Source of the DNA: Xylogone sp. PMI_703
Taxonomy: Eukaryota; Ascomycota; Leotiomycetes
Length of the DNA stretch: 64,000 bases
Assembly (NCBI GenBank): GCA_021399445.1
Contig: JAJTUQ010000004.1
Coordinates: 4,464,001-4,528,000 of the forward strand
Direction of reading: 5' to 3'
Position 1 is the stretch's first letter, and every line of letters begins with the position of its first letter. The notes under the pieces were generated by a model. The model searched no databases. It was not told where the DNA came from and saw only the letters and a list, made by a program, of their open reading frames with translations. The translations under genes and the position numbers were made by a program. Positions 33,422 through 45,431 of the stretch are shown one piece after another.

Positions 33422-36400
33422 TTAGCCACCCCCGCATTCCGATGCTGCTAATTCCTCATCGAAGATTCGGATGAGACTCTGATCACATCCAAATCCAACG
33501 GCTTTCTCACGAGGTGTAAGGCCCTTGTCATCTTTCAAGTTGGGGTCCGCTCCGTGTTTTAATAAAAGTCTTAGCGCCTCCCTCGAGTCGTCATCGCCAT
33601 ACCAAAATAAATGCAGCAAAAAAGCATGGAGCGGAGTATTTCCCCACTGTCTATGGGCGTTGGGATCAAAATGCCACTCTTCACAGAGAAATGCAATAAT
33701 CTTGGGTGACCTTGCCAGGTGCAAAAGCGTGCTACCAGTTCCAGTTCTTGCAAGAGGATCCAGTTTGTACCGATCCACTAGCAGCCTCAGGATTTCTACC
33801 GAACTCCCCCTCGCTGCGAGGTGTAACGCGGTCTCCCCATATTTATTTCGGTGGTTTAGATTTAGTTTCAAGTCATCCACGAGATATCGTATGAGAGATT
33901 CGTCTCCCCATCTGACTGCTTGGAAGAGAGCTGTCTCGCCTTGATCATTCTCTTCATTCGGATCCACGCCATACTCGAGCAGTAGCTGGATAACAGCCAC
34001 ACTGCTAGAAAACATCGCCCTAAAAATGACTGGCTCCCCGTTCCTGTATCGCTTATCCAGAAGCTTCGGATTGCTCCTTAGCAACACTTGGATTATGTCA
34101 AGATTTGGAGTTATAAACGCATGGTCCAGTGCTGTCGGGCCCCACACTCCCCGCGCAACGGGACCGGCCTTGTAGTCAAGTAGAAGCTGGACGATGTCAG
34201 CACGTCTCCACCAGGCAGCAACATGCAGGACCCTATGAGCGTTTGGATTGGCTCCGTGCCGAAGCAGCAGCTCGCAAAGAACCCGGTCATTATTCCAGAT
34301 AGTACGTGTAAGTGGTCGCTCAAGCCCAGAGTTTGGGGCATCGATGTTCGCTCGATGCTGGAGAAGCAGCTCCAAAACTCGCGGATCGCCTGACTCCACT
34401 GCCGCGTGTGCGGGGGTATCCCCGTCGCTAATATCCCTCTTATTAACGAGTCTGAAGAGCGGAACCCGATGTCTTTTCTGATGTAAGAGTCGCTCAATCC
34501 ACGGCAACAGGCCCAACTTGCAGGCTATATGAATGTCGGATGTGTAATATGGCTCATTCAGTATTTTACCTAGTCGATTACGGGGTTGAGACGTGGCGGA
34601 GAAAAAGAGGGGATTTTTATCGAGGATGGGTCCCATGCCTTTCCCACACTTTTGTGCATGTCTGCTCCAATGTACCGCTGCATATACCAGAAGGGGGAAT
34701 GGCTCAAAAACCCGCCATCCTCTATTGGGCTTCCCGTATCGATACCAGTCACTATAACTATAATCATCAATTTCCTGCTGAGTTCTCTCATCCTCCAGGC
34801 ACCCCGATTGAAGATAGGCCAGGCAAGTTATCGCCAGCTTGGTATGGGCTTCTTCTGCTGATATAGCGCTGAAGTACTGGCTCTGACTGGAGCTGGGCTT
34901 GCGCCGTGAAAGAAAGTCTTTAGCGCTTTGATGGACTAATGTTACCACTCCTTCATGGACAGTCGTAAAATGTCCGCAGAATTTAAGCTTGTCCTCGATA
35001 ACGTCGGAGGCAGTCAACGAGTCTGTCCCTTTGACCCCTACAGCTTCCACAAGTTCTTCAATAGATAGCGGTTCTTCTGCGAAAACGATCCAGAGCAAGA
35101 TCTCGCGGCAAATGCTCCGTTGATCTGGGGGTATTTGGACGAGCATTCTTTCATATATCCCATCCAGACCCTTAGGAAGATCTTCGAGGCATTGTTCAAC
35201 ATCGCTTGGCTCCTTTATCTCCAGATCCTGGATAACAAAACTGACCCATAGGTATGTTCCATCTGCCCGTTCCAGCAACGTCTTCTCAACGTGTTGGAGG
35301 AGCTCTGGGGGATAGCTTTTATGAGACTGCTCCGCGAGTTCGCGAGTTTTTGATGAGATGTACAACTCGATACCACTGTGAACCTCATCTGTCGAATTTG
35401 GATCAAGTCGTATACGAGGGAATCCTTGAAGGATTCTTGTAAGGCACTCCGGATGCTCTCTGCTTACTACAATAATTTTGAGTTTGTCCGCCGGCGAGGG
35501 AGTGTTGTAGATCTGACGAAATTTCTTCAGTAGTATCTCAAGGGAACTCGATTCGCATTCATCCAAGCCATCAATAATGGCATACACCATTGGAACCAGA
35601 GGAGAAGAAACGACGTCTAAGAAGATTCTCCATAATGCTTCGAATGCATTTGCAGTAAACAACTTCTCTTGTTGGATCTTATATGCGTCTAGAAGGCACG
35701 CCACAAGGTCGGGGATCTTCTCGATGAGAAGATGTAGCAGCCCACGAAGGATTGCGGTTGCATTATTTCGGCTGTTATTCTTATCATCACAGAAGAAATA
35801 TGTTAATGAAGTCCCATCCGCTGAATGATCTACATGACGTTGAAGCTGTTGAGTCAAGTAAATCGACAGCATTGTTTTGCCTTTACCGGGACCGCCTGAT
35901 ATCCAAAGAAGTCCGGATTGTGATGCCAGCCACGACTGGTACTCGGGTTTGCTCTCAATCCAGTCGCATGTTCCTGGAACGATCTCGCCTTTGGCCGTGG
36001 TTAGGCCCTCCCGATCAGTAACAGGATCCGTTATGAAAAGATCGCGCCGACACTTCTCTGCGTCGGTTGATGTATCGAAAACTTTTGGTAATCTCTCTAT
36101 CTTTTCATTGATGGAATATACACCCTCTCTGGTGGCTTCACCTAAGTCACTTTAACGATAATGTATGTGGTTAGCAGCACACACGGGGATAGATCGCGCG
36201 ATAACTATCATACTCACACTTGAATTAAGTTAATACGCAATTGTAATGAACTCTTTTCACGTTCAAGATCTGCCAATAGGTTGAAAATATCCTTCTCCAA
36301 ATTCAACCCGACGAGTGCTTTCCATGTTTTCTTGCCGATATTCGCGTCTGGCTCGAATGATATGCTCCCAAGCAAGGCTGTCAACTGTTCTCCTCGCTCC

Positions 36401-36630
36401 GTGGCTCGACATATGATGGCTGCTATCTCTGTAGTCTGGAGACGTTGCTTTGACTTTATATCCGCTACGATACTATTGAAATCTCTGAGCTCTTCGCATC
36501 GCTGACTGAGTTCCTCGGGCGCGTTTTGGACTTGATCATACAAGGCTCTCACAAGTTTCACAAGCGTGATCCCTTGTTCAAGAAACTGCCCGGCGGCAGC
36601 CACAGCGCCGAGGACTTCAAAGCCGGACAT
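33422..36630 (-). CDS. STAND NLR-like protein: N-terminal effector-type domain, NACHT NTPase, ankyrin repeats
   Basis: 1,046 residues in two exons (36630-36218 and 36149-33422, 1,047 codons). Residues 1-137 (MSGFEVLGAVAAAGQFLEQG and onward) are alpha-helical and resemble the N-terminal SesA/HeLo-like domains of fungal STAND proteins. A linker leads to a NACHT NTPase with P-loop GGPGKGKT at about residue 225 and Walker B YAIIDGLDEC near 330. A winged-helix-like region follows (REILLWIVFAEEPLSIEEL). From about residue 590 there are roughly eight ankyrin repeats (GDTPAHAAVESGDPRVLELL, GETALHLAARGSSVEILRLL and others). Such proteins act as NOD-like receptors in non-self recognition and heterokaryon incompatibility. 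Ligand and output are unknown. Confidence 0.9.
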
Positions 36631-37440
36631 CGATATTTAGAGAGCGCAGATGAATTATGAGCCTATCTCGGTTGTAGATAGTTGTGAACCTGTCGGGCGA
36701 CGAGAATCTGTAAATACCATGTATATGAGTTACGAAGTTTTTAATTGGTCAACCGTTGGGAGCCCTGCCAGACTGCCTAATCCTGCAACACAGCCTCATC
36801 AATCAACAGGGCCATAAGTGAAAAGGCCAAAAAAAGACAAAAGTCGTAATATTCCACGACCGCAAGCTTGGTCCATTCTGATTAGATGAGAGATTCCGTA
36901 CACTTTGAATTATTGTCCAGAAATGATTTTACTGTCCTTGGCTTAGTGCAATGCTATGCGACTCCATATGAGGACGCCCTTAATCAACCTTGAATAATTA
37001 GGTAGCTATTCATAAGTGTTATGGTAACTACAGCAATGGAATCCCTTTAATTAGGCACTCGCACCTGAGAGTTCGTTTTCAGTTTCGCCGAGGTTGGGGT
37101 TCAAAAGCTGTAGCACTAGAGCTGGGCAAATTTGCGAAACAGACAAGACTGACCACAAGAATAACCCGTAGAAGGCTAGCAAGATAAATCCCGGTAAGAA
37201 TGATTCAGATAACTCATCAGCTACAAGGTTAAGTCAATCATTTTGTGTGACTATCTAAGCAAATCCCTATCATGAGATGATCAGTGGTAACATGCTAGCG
37301 CCGCAAACCCAAACCTTTCTCTCAAAGGAAATGCAACAAGTGTGCTGCTGGTACGATAAACATCTTTACAGCTTATAAAATAAATCTTTGGTCATAAGAG
37401 AAAGAGTTATATGTTTGAGAAGAAAATGACTCAAGATATT
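36631..37440. other. intergenic region
   Basis: 810 bp upstream of the NACHT-ankyrin gene and downstream of the hydantoinase-DUF917 gene. No coding segment was recognised. It should contain the promoter of the NACHT-ankyrin gene. Confidence 0.45.
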
Positions 37441-40400
37441 CTAACTGCTCGCAGTATTATACTCATCTATAACGCTCTTTGGCTCTTTATAAACTCCCAA
37501 GGGCTCATACTTTATATCAAGGCCAAATGCTTTAGGACCTCCGATGTCAATGCCGCGCTGCGTAGAAGTCCATTTATTAGATGCTGTGATGCCAATAATG
37601 CTGACTAGAAGCCCGAATCGGTATTCAGGAGTTCCAATAGCCTCACCGTTTTGAGCATCGACGACAGCAATCAAGTCCGGTACAACTGCTAGAACGCCCT
37701 GTGTTTCAAGATGATTAGACTAGCATTCATATAAGTCAGGTATGAGCACTCACAGTTCCGTTACCGCCATCATCCACTTGAAACACGGCAATATTCTCGT
37801 TCTTGAACGGAATCTTGATTTTGCCCTGAAAAGACCCCATACCCTCGATAGTAACTTCACCATACACATGACCCATCCTTAGAGTTCGTTCAACGCCAAT
37901 GATTTTACCCTTGAATAGTACTTTTGCCGTTTCAGTACCGCCAACTTCCTCTACAATGGCTTCGGCAACATTATCAATGCGGTTTGACTGCCGTGCTTGG
38001 ACGACTGCGCGGCCGATTCGCCATGAGAGAGAAATAGTGTGCTCAACGGCCCATTTCTTGGTGTTCACTGTAGCTGTATTAGATACAAGTCTTGGATTTG
38101 GGTTAAAATACTTACATCCCGATACGGGTCCATCCGCACATGCTACATGAGAGCCTAATTGTGATAAACTAGCACGAATGATTCGCTCCGTGGTTACATC
38201 ATCCTTAGCCTCTGTAATATACTATTTCCCACGCCGTTAGCATACATCAACTTGTCAACTAACATATCTCCTATACATATACACTTACCATAATATTACC
38301 ACTACCATCAGCAACAGTTATAGGTAATATAGCAGCGCCCTTCTCAACGAAGACGTAGGGGGTGATCTGCCATCGTGTAGGATAGGCACGGCCCATCCAG
38401 TCGCCATCAACCGCGGGAACATCCATGTTTGTACTTGCCCCTAATATCATCCCCTGCAAACCGTTGCCACCTCCAATCTCAAGGGAGATCATTGCGTCTG
38501 GTTTAATACCCATGTATTCGTATAGTTTTATCTGAGACTCCATCATTCTGTTGTCTAGGTTAGTTCGTGTCTAAATAGAGTGTGCATCGTACTAACTCGT
38601 CTCCTTGAAGCTTCTCAATACTGACTGTTGGAGATCCCGCTCCACCACCACCGCCAACAAGTGCGTCGTCTTTTAAGTCATGAGGGTTGATTACCCGTAC
38701 CACACCTCCTTCCTTTAGTATTTCGTGAAGTCTAACCATATGCGAGTATGGAGTTCCTCCGCCCCCGGTCCCGAGAATGTAGCAGCCAATGGAGATTAGA
38801 TCAACGTCGGTCTTTGATACATACCAAACTCGATCTTTTACGTTCGGCCTATACGATGTAATATCAATCTCAATCGGGTCATTCTCTGATTGCTCTAAGA
38901 ATTTCTCTGGTTTAAGGTCAGCTTTCTTCTCGTACTCGCTCATTTTATTCTTTTCTTCTTTGTCCGTCTCTGGGAGAGATATATCGGGAATCGAGCGGGA
39001 AAAGTCAAAGTCTCCAGCAGCTCTAACTACAAAACGAGATTTATTTGCAATATACTAACTTTTGTGAGCATCCTTTAGGCCGTTAGTCTCAGTTTAAAGG
39101 GAACATACCTGTAGAGGAAATGTATCCATTTCTACCACTCGCACTGAATCTCTTATAGCTCCAGCTTCAACTGTTTTGTCGATGCAGAGCTCACAAATCC
39201 TTTTTAGCTGCTCTTTGGTCGTAGTTCCCTCTGTAGACCTTACAGTATCAATAGTCTCACTTACTCTAGCCATCGCAGCTCCTATGGCATTCGCTACTCC
39301 TGACCACTGTGGTTTCAAAACTCGACTAGCACCTTCCAGTTTATCTGGTGCAATAACTGCTCCTCCTCCTACAAGAATCACGGGTATATCGAGCGGTGAC
39401 GTTTTCATGGTATCGATGATTCTTTCAAGCATCTGCTTAATAACTTTCTTCACTTCTACTATCTCTGTTTCCGGGAGCTTGTTATGTAGTAAAGATCTAT
39501 CCCCAATATCGAGAGAGGAATCCGACGCTACTATATAGTCTGTTGAAGTAGGAACAGATCCCCCAAAGACAAGCGCTTCGGTCTGGATCTTGTAGCCAAC
39601 ACTTTCTGGGCCAACAGTTACTTTCCCACCTCTGATTCGAACAATAGATCCACCACCAAGACCGATACTGTAGAAACAATCAGTTTTAAAGCGTTAAACA
39701 AGTCAGCAACAGATCTTGTACCTCTTAACGTCAGGTCTCGAGAAATTCATTCGAACTCCAGAGAGCTCACTAAAAGCCGCAGCTTGTCGTGGAAATCCGT
39801 TCGCCAAGAGTAGTCCAACGTCAGTCGTCGTTCCTCCTATTCACCATCAGCTCTGCCAACTTACGGTGAGATGCTATTTACCAATATCGACAACCATCAT
39901 GGCTTCTTCTATCTCATTTTTAACCAAGAACGCCGCTCCTCTCATACTATTCGTAGGTCCGCTAGAAAAGGTCCTGATCGGCAATCTAGAAGCCGCTTCT
40001 CCAGACAAGACGGTACCGTCGTTCTGCGTAATAAAAACTGGACAGTGCAGACCAAGTCGTCTGATAGGTTCCTGAAAAGACTTAATGGTCTTTCTTGCAA
40101 ACGGCAAAATTGAAGCGTTGAGAATCGCTGCATTTTCTCTTTCCAAAAAGCCTAGATTTGCGACGTCTTTGGAGAGTACGAGGTCGCAGCCTGGAAGGAT
40201 AGATTTGACAATTTCACCAGCACGTTCCTCTTGTTGGTAGATCGTATCTATGGGGCTAAATACTCCAACAACGACTACACTGGTGATGCCTTTCTGCTTG
40301 ATGATTTCGCACTCTTTCCGAATTTCTTCCTCATCAATATCGTCGATAAGGTCTCCGTCGACTAGACAAGTTAGCAATTATTACTGCTAAATTGTAGGCA

Positions 40401-41065
40401 TTAATTGCATTGTCAGATGACTGTACCTTGGAGGCCTCCTTTAACAAGGGCATAGTGGGCACAAATCGAGGATCTCATGTGATCAGGCCAGTCGACCCCT
40501 GGAGGAGCATGCTTTGAGAAGCCGCTGCAGAGACGGATGATTGCAACCCGAGTGAGCCTTGACATGTCCATCTCCACCACGGCATTCACAAAATGCTAAT
40601 ATATAGCCATCAGTCACACCTTCTAAAAGATTCCCCATCATATGATGCAATAATTTACTCCGAATAAACAAGTGGAAATTCGGTATTGGGTGGGACGGGA
40701 GCCACTTACGGTTGTTCCAATCGTAACACTAACAACATCGTCCGGGTTAACTTTGGAGCTTTGTAGCATCGTTGTAATCGCATTGTTAATACCAAAGCTA
40801 GGGTTTCCCGTTGTCGGAGCTTTATGCCTAACACCTCATCAGCTTTGATACTCTCCAAAGTCGTCACCAGATAGTCGTGATTACCATGCAATAATACCTT
40901 TGTCCGGTTCTGACGCTCGTGAAAGATCAAGAATGACCCCATCTGTATTTGTCCTAGATCATGGCATTAAGTTATCACTTGCTTGTCGCCTTCACGGTAT
41001 CGAACGGCTTACCCCCCAACATCAACGCCAATCCGGAGGTGTCGAGCACCTGCTATCTGACCCAT
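37441..41065 (-). CDS. fused hydantoinase A - DUF917 protein
   Basis: 985 residues in twelve exons: 41065-41013, 40953-40885, 40827-40710, 40595-40427, 40361-39882, 39836-39722, 39667-39109, 39054-38597, 38547-38289, 38221-38116, 38067-37754 and 37698-37441, totalling 986 codons. The N-terminal half is Hydant_A_N/Hydantoinase_A: DVGGTNTDGV, WHKAPTT, IGTTHFVNAV, GVFSPID, TFSSGPTNS, DIGGTTTDVG and SIGLGGGSIV. The C-terminal part, from about residue 580, is DUF917 (PF06032): YILGTGGGGTPYSH and LEIGGGNGLQGMI. The first half acts as an ATP-dependent hydrolase of cyclic amides such as hydantoins or oxoproline; DUF917 relatives act on thiohydantoin-like compounds. It faces an NCS1 permease across an 805-bp divergent promoter region, which supports a role in assimilating a nitrogenous ring compound. 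Confidence 0.9.
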
Positions 41066-41870
41066 TGTCGGCGTGTGCAATGTAAGGCAGTAAGTCCCAT
41101 TCAAAGAACGATTAAAAGTTGAATGCGATGAATAAGCTTTAAATTATCCTTAATATATGAATTACAGAGGCTTTCCGCACTCTGGTTCGTTTGACAGTCT
41201 TGGATGTCAATGTCCGTAGTCCGGTCTTCCACTCCACACGGAGATGCCCACTGTCGCTAATGGGCCATTGCCACTCCGAGGGCTGCATATCCCACTATTG
41301 CCTTATCTCTTGACTGAAGCCATTAAGAGCTGGTTAATCTTCATTCTTAAGGTTAGTTATTATATAGAAAGGCTGAAAACCGACAATTGCATGCTTCCCC
41401 GGCTCATCCACACTAAGAGGTTGGGTATGTTTGGGGAACCAAAATATGAGGGCACACTCGGACTTGGAACCTAAAACGAATTGCTACCCCCAACTCCGAT
41501 ATCTTCGATATGTTGATGCTTGCACCTAATCGGGGCATCTGAACAATCCAGATATCTTAATAAGATATGCAGAAGCCTCTATCAGTGTGTTATCTATTGA
41601 TGCAGGAACCTTATCAGCTTAGGATGCATACATAGTACACATAATTGGCTGCGATTGTTCCACAGACTGATTGCCGTTCATGGAGATGAGCCGATGTTGC
41701 ATTATCATGTCCGAAGATCTTGCAGGAAGCAGTCCAAACAGCCGAGCACAAAGAACTCTGCAGTTATTATATGTAGGCAGCTGCGACCCCGCTCCTTCTA
41801 GGGCCTAGGCACATCACATCGGCCGTGAGAATCTCCAATATACCAATTCCGAAATTGGATCGTGGTAGCT
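41066..41870. promoter_or_regulatory. divergent promoter region of hydantoinase and NCS1 permease genes
   Basis: 805 bp between start codons that point away from each other. It has no protein-like frame. It probably contains the regulatory sequences that would co-induce enzyme and carrier, but I recognised no specific binding site. Confidence 0.5.
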
Positions 41871-44011
41871 ATGGCGGCTACATTTAGAATTTTGAGGGAT
41901 AAGGTCAGACTTCATGGCGAAGAAGAGAAACATGAACAAACCGATGCATGGAGCAACAGGGACTTGATCCCATTGCCACCTCACCGCAGAACTTGGGGTT
42001 GGTTCCATTACTTTGGCTACTGGGCCATCTCATCGTTAAGCATTGGTAATTGGCAACAGCCAAATACTTTTTTGAGTAAGTCTAGCATCAATTTGCGACC
42101 AGCGCTAGTATGATGGCTAACAACACAACAGCACAAGGTCTGTCCGTGAAGAGATCAATGATGGCCATCGTCATTGGACGTGCATTGATTTCCTTATTCT
42201 CCTGCTTGGTTGCATGGTGCGGTTTCAGATGGCACATAGGATTCACAATACAGAATCGGTTTACTTGGGGACTTCGTGGAAGCTATATTCCTCTTGCGCA
42301 ACGAGTCCTTTTGAACTTTATCTGGACTGCATATCAGGGTAAGGGGCCGCTATCAGAGAATATGTTCTGTACCTTTGTTTGCTAACGAAATATAGCTTGG
42401 ACTGGTGGCCGGCTTATTGGGTAATTACCCCAAACGATCATGACTTGTGAAGCAACTCGTTGATATCCCGAATAGTGTTGCCTTGACAGCTATCTGGCCT
42501 TCTTTTAATAATATTCCCAACACGTTCTCTGAGTCGTTTCCAGCAACTAGCGCTCAATTTGTAGGATTTTTTCTCTTCTGGCTTTTCTCTGTCCCTTTTC
42601 TATTTGTCCCCCCAGAAAAATTTAAGTTGCCTTTCCAGATTGTTTGTGCTTGGTGTGCTTTGGGAATGGTTTCAATGATGATATGGGCACTTGCTAGGGC
42701 ACATGGTGTCGGACCCTTATTCAACACTGGTCAGACCATTGCTTCTGGAGCAGAGTTCGATGTGAATTGGATAAGTATGGCCGCCATCAATCAGATGTTG
42801 GGAGGTATTGCTGCTGGTATTACTAACTCCTCTGATTTTTCACGATATGGACGTACACCAAAACATTACGTCTTTGGAACAGTTCTCTCTGCGTGGATTG
42901 TCGGGACTCTTGTCAGCTTTGTGGGATTGGTAGTCACTAGTGCTTGTCAGGTGCTGTATGGAGAAGTCTACTGGAATCGTAAGTCTTAAGCAACAGAGCT
43001 GTGTGACGGTTACGCATCCTAACGTTTTGGAATAGCCCCTGATTTACTGATGGTAATGATGGATTCCGGACATGGATCGTCCAAATCTCGTGCTGGAGTT
43101 TTCTTTCTTGCAACTGGGTTCGCTTTAACATCTATGTTCGAGAATATATGTGTGAGTACTGCTCTAACACGTAGCTGGAAAGCCGTCAATTAATACGGCT
43201 TAGGGAAATGCTGTTGCAGGAGGAATTGACCTTTCTGGAATTTGGCCCAGGTATATCAATATTAGAAGGGTAAATATTCAGCGTTATGGCTCATAATCCG
43301 TGAATTTGGAATACTAATCGGATCTAGGGTGCGATAATTACGTTTATAGCCTGCTGGGTCTGTTTTAAATATGAAACTCTCCAACCATCCTAGATATATG
43401 GGATGTACTAATGCTTCTTAGATTGTCCAACCTTGGCAACTTGTCAACAGAGCCACTACATTTATTGCAGTACTTAGTTCTTTCTCGGTGTTCCTGGCCC
43501 CAATGATTGGCATGATGACCTGTGACTTCTTTCTCCTACGCAACAAGAATATTCGACTGAGCCACTTATACCGACCGCACAATAGCGACTACTGGTACTG
43601 GCACGGGTTTAACTTACGGGCTATTCCGTGTTGGCTAGCCGGCTGGGCACCGACCGTAGGAGGATTAATTGTATCCGTCCAGGAAGATGCCAGCGCTCCA
43701 AAAGCCTTGTATGAGTTATATTATATGGCATTCTTAGTTGGTAAGCTGACCAAGGTACCTGGAATTGTGATGCGCATGCTCACAACACAATAGGATTCTT
43801 CATTAGCGGCACTCTGTTCTTTGCTATAAACAAGATCTTCCCGCCAATCAGTATGGGCGAGAAAGACGAACTTGACCATTATGGTACGTTTACTGCCGAG
43901 GAAGCTATAGCGGTTGGTATAGCCCCTCTAGACTTGGCGGAAGAGGTTTTAGTAGTAGGGGGGGATGGCCTCACCAAATCGGCGTTGGAGAAGATTGACG
44001 AGAAAGTATAA
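41871..44011 (+). CDS. NCS1-family nucleobase/hydantoin-type permease
   Basis: 562 residues in nine exons: 41871-42075, 42132-42338, 42396-42420 (25 nt), 42476-42978, 43036-43151, 43204-43269, 43328-43357 (30 nt), 43422-43740 and 43794-44011, totalling 563 codons. It has about 12 membrane segments. NCS1 signatures are clear: RRTWGWFHYFGYWAISS, GNWQQPNTFLT, RWHIGFTIQNRFTWGLRGSY, GGIAAGITNSSDFSRYG, GNAVAGGIDLSGIWPRYINI and LRAIPCWLAGWAPTVGGLI. The family imports uracil, allantoin, cytosine, purines, thiamine or hydantoins with protons or sodium across the plasma membrane. Being divergent from a hydantoinase-type gene favours a hydantoin or related ring compound as cargo. Start is the ATG at 41871. 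Confidence 0.93.
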
Positions 44012-44714
44012 GTTCATGGAGTATTTAGTGGAACTGGAAAGTATGTAAAATTAGTAACATTTTCAAATGCTAATTTGAGTTGCACACTTATCATTACGCA
44101 GCTAATAATGTATTTTAAACGAACGAACTGGAAGTAGGCGATCTTGAAGATATGATCTCCAACTCCGGTGCTAATGTCAGTCGAGACATTTTGGAGCAGC
44201 CAATTGCGATCAGCATCAACAAAGCATTACTGAAGTGAAATCGAAAACTATAAATAGCCCAATCGAGCATAATAAATTCTCGGTTGTCAAGAATAAGACC
44301 CAACGGTGTCTCAATAAAGGTGTAATTTCGAGTGATGTAATTCGCATTGTGACGCAACTTCTCCTGATTCATTAAGCGGTATATGTCAACATAAGTTATG
44401 CCAAACCCAGTCGATGACAAAGTACCTGACGGTAACAAAATGCAACAGTGTGCAGATCTTAGTCGAGGTTGTTCCTGGGAGTATCTCCAAAAAAAAGTAA
44501 TTCTCGTGACGTTACTTATGGCTGTCGTCACCATTACGTCTCATACTTTTTGACGCGGCTGACACCTCGGGAATGGGGATATATTTCCTATAAATGTTGA
44601 TGCTCAGTCACTGGAATTCCAATAGCGTCTTGCACTGTGAGCTATAACACAGACTCTAAGACCAGAATATATTTACTCTTCATTGGATTCATTAGAGAAG
44701 AATAAACTGCAATA
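44012..44714. other. intergenic region
   Basis: About 0.7 kb between the permease and the CHZ-like gene, both on +. A 139-codon minus-strand frame at 44115-44534 has no domain resemblance and an unlikely composition; I do not call it. Confidence 0.45.
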
Positions 44715-45112
44715 ATGTCGACCAACGCGAACCGAGAATACGATAAGTTCGACACAGAGACAGATGACATTCCCCAAGGAGGTGATACTGTCGACAACTC
44801 CTACGCGGCAGCAGATACTGGGAAGGGTCCCATTCCAGTCTTGAGAGATGAAGAGCCGGTCGAGCAGCCTAATGATAGACGCAACCCAGATTCAGATAAG
44901 GCTCTCGGTATGTATATGTGCTAGCATCGGCTTCCAAGTGACGTAGTCTGACAAATTGAATAGAGGAAGATGAGAGAGATGCTATTGATAAGGGCAATAT
45001 CTTGAGAGGTGGACGTACCCGTGGTGCAAAGCCTACTGCTGGCGGATATAACGAGCCTGGTGATGAGGAAGGTCTACCCGGCCCAAATGATGGGACGTCT
45101 TCCACCAGATAA
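44715..45112 (+). CDS. small acidic CHZ1-like protein
   Basis: 113 residues in two exons (44715-44907 and 44964-45112, 114 codons). It is acidic and low in hydrophobics, so probably disordered. The segment EEDERDAIDKGNILRGGRTR resembles the CHZ motif of the H2A.Z-H2B histone chaperone Chz1 (acidic stretch, Asn-Ile, then GRRTRG), but the residues that usually follow are replaced by a Gly/Pro-rich tail (GGYNEPGDEEGLPGPNDG). It could be a divergent or shortened histone chaperone paralogue, or a stress-related hydrophilic protein that only looks alike. The start is the ATG giving MSTNANREYD. Confidence 0.6.
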
Positions 45113-45431
45113 ATTGTGGCTTCAATTAGAAATTAGTTTCATGTGAATAGGGATAGGATCCGTATGAATACTTAGGTTATGAAAATTAGTTATTTTACAT
45201 CCTACAATCCCTTTATTTAGCAATGTGCACTATTAAGGATGTCATTCCAGTATAGCTGCCCTTTATAACATCCACGGTATTGTTTTACAACATTTTCGAC
45301 GAACAATATATATTCGCGAGTCACTTTAGTCGTAACATTAATTATCAGATTACGAGGTGACATTGATAAATTATTTCCAGTTATTAACATATATTTTATT
45401 TGACAATGACATATTCCACCGGGGGTATCTT
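45113..45431. other. convergent intergenic region
   Basis: 319 bp of AT-rich sequence between the 3' ends of the CHZ-like gene (+) and the Zn2Cys6 regulator (-). No feature was seen. Confidence 0.45.

Noticed and set aside
33174..33474. Two overlapping plus-strand frames between the SDR and the NACHT-ankyrin gene
   Set aside because: They run antisense to the NACHT-ankyrin 3' end and carry no domain.
40706..40830. Possible frameshift after KAPTT in the hydantoinase gene
   Set aside because: Rechecking the bases and codon sums shows a continuous frame through NPSFGINN; exon lengths total 986 codons.
44115..44534. 139-codon minus-strand frame downstream of the permease
   Set aside because: No domain resemblance and an unlikely composition; it lies in the 3' region of the permease.
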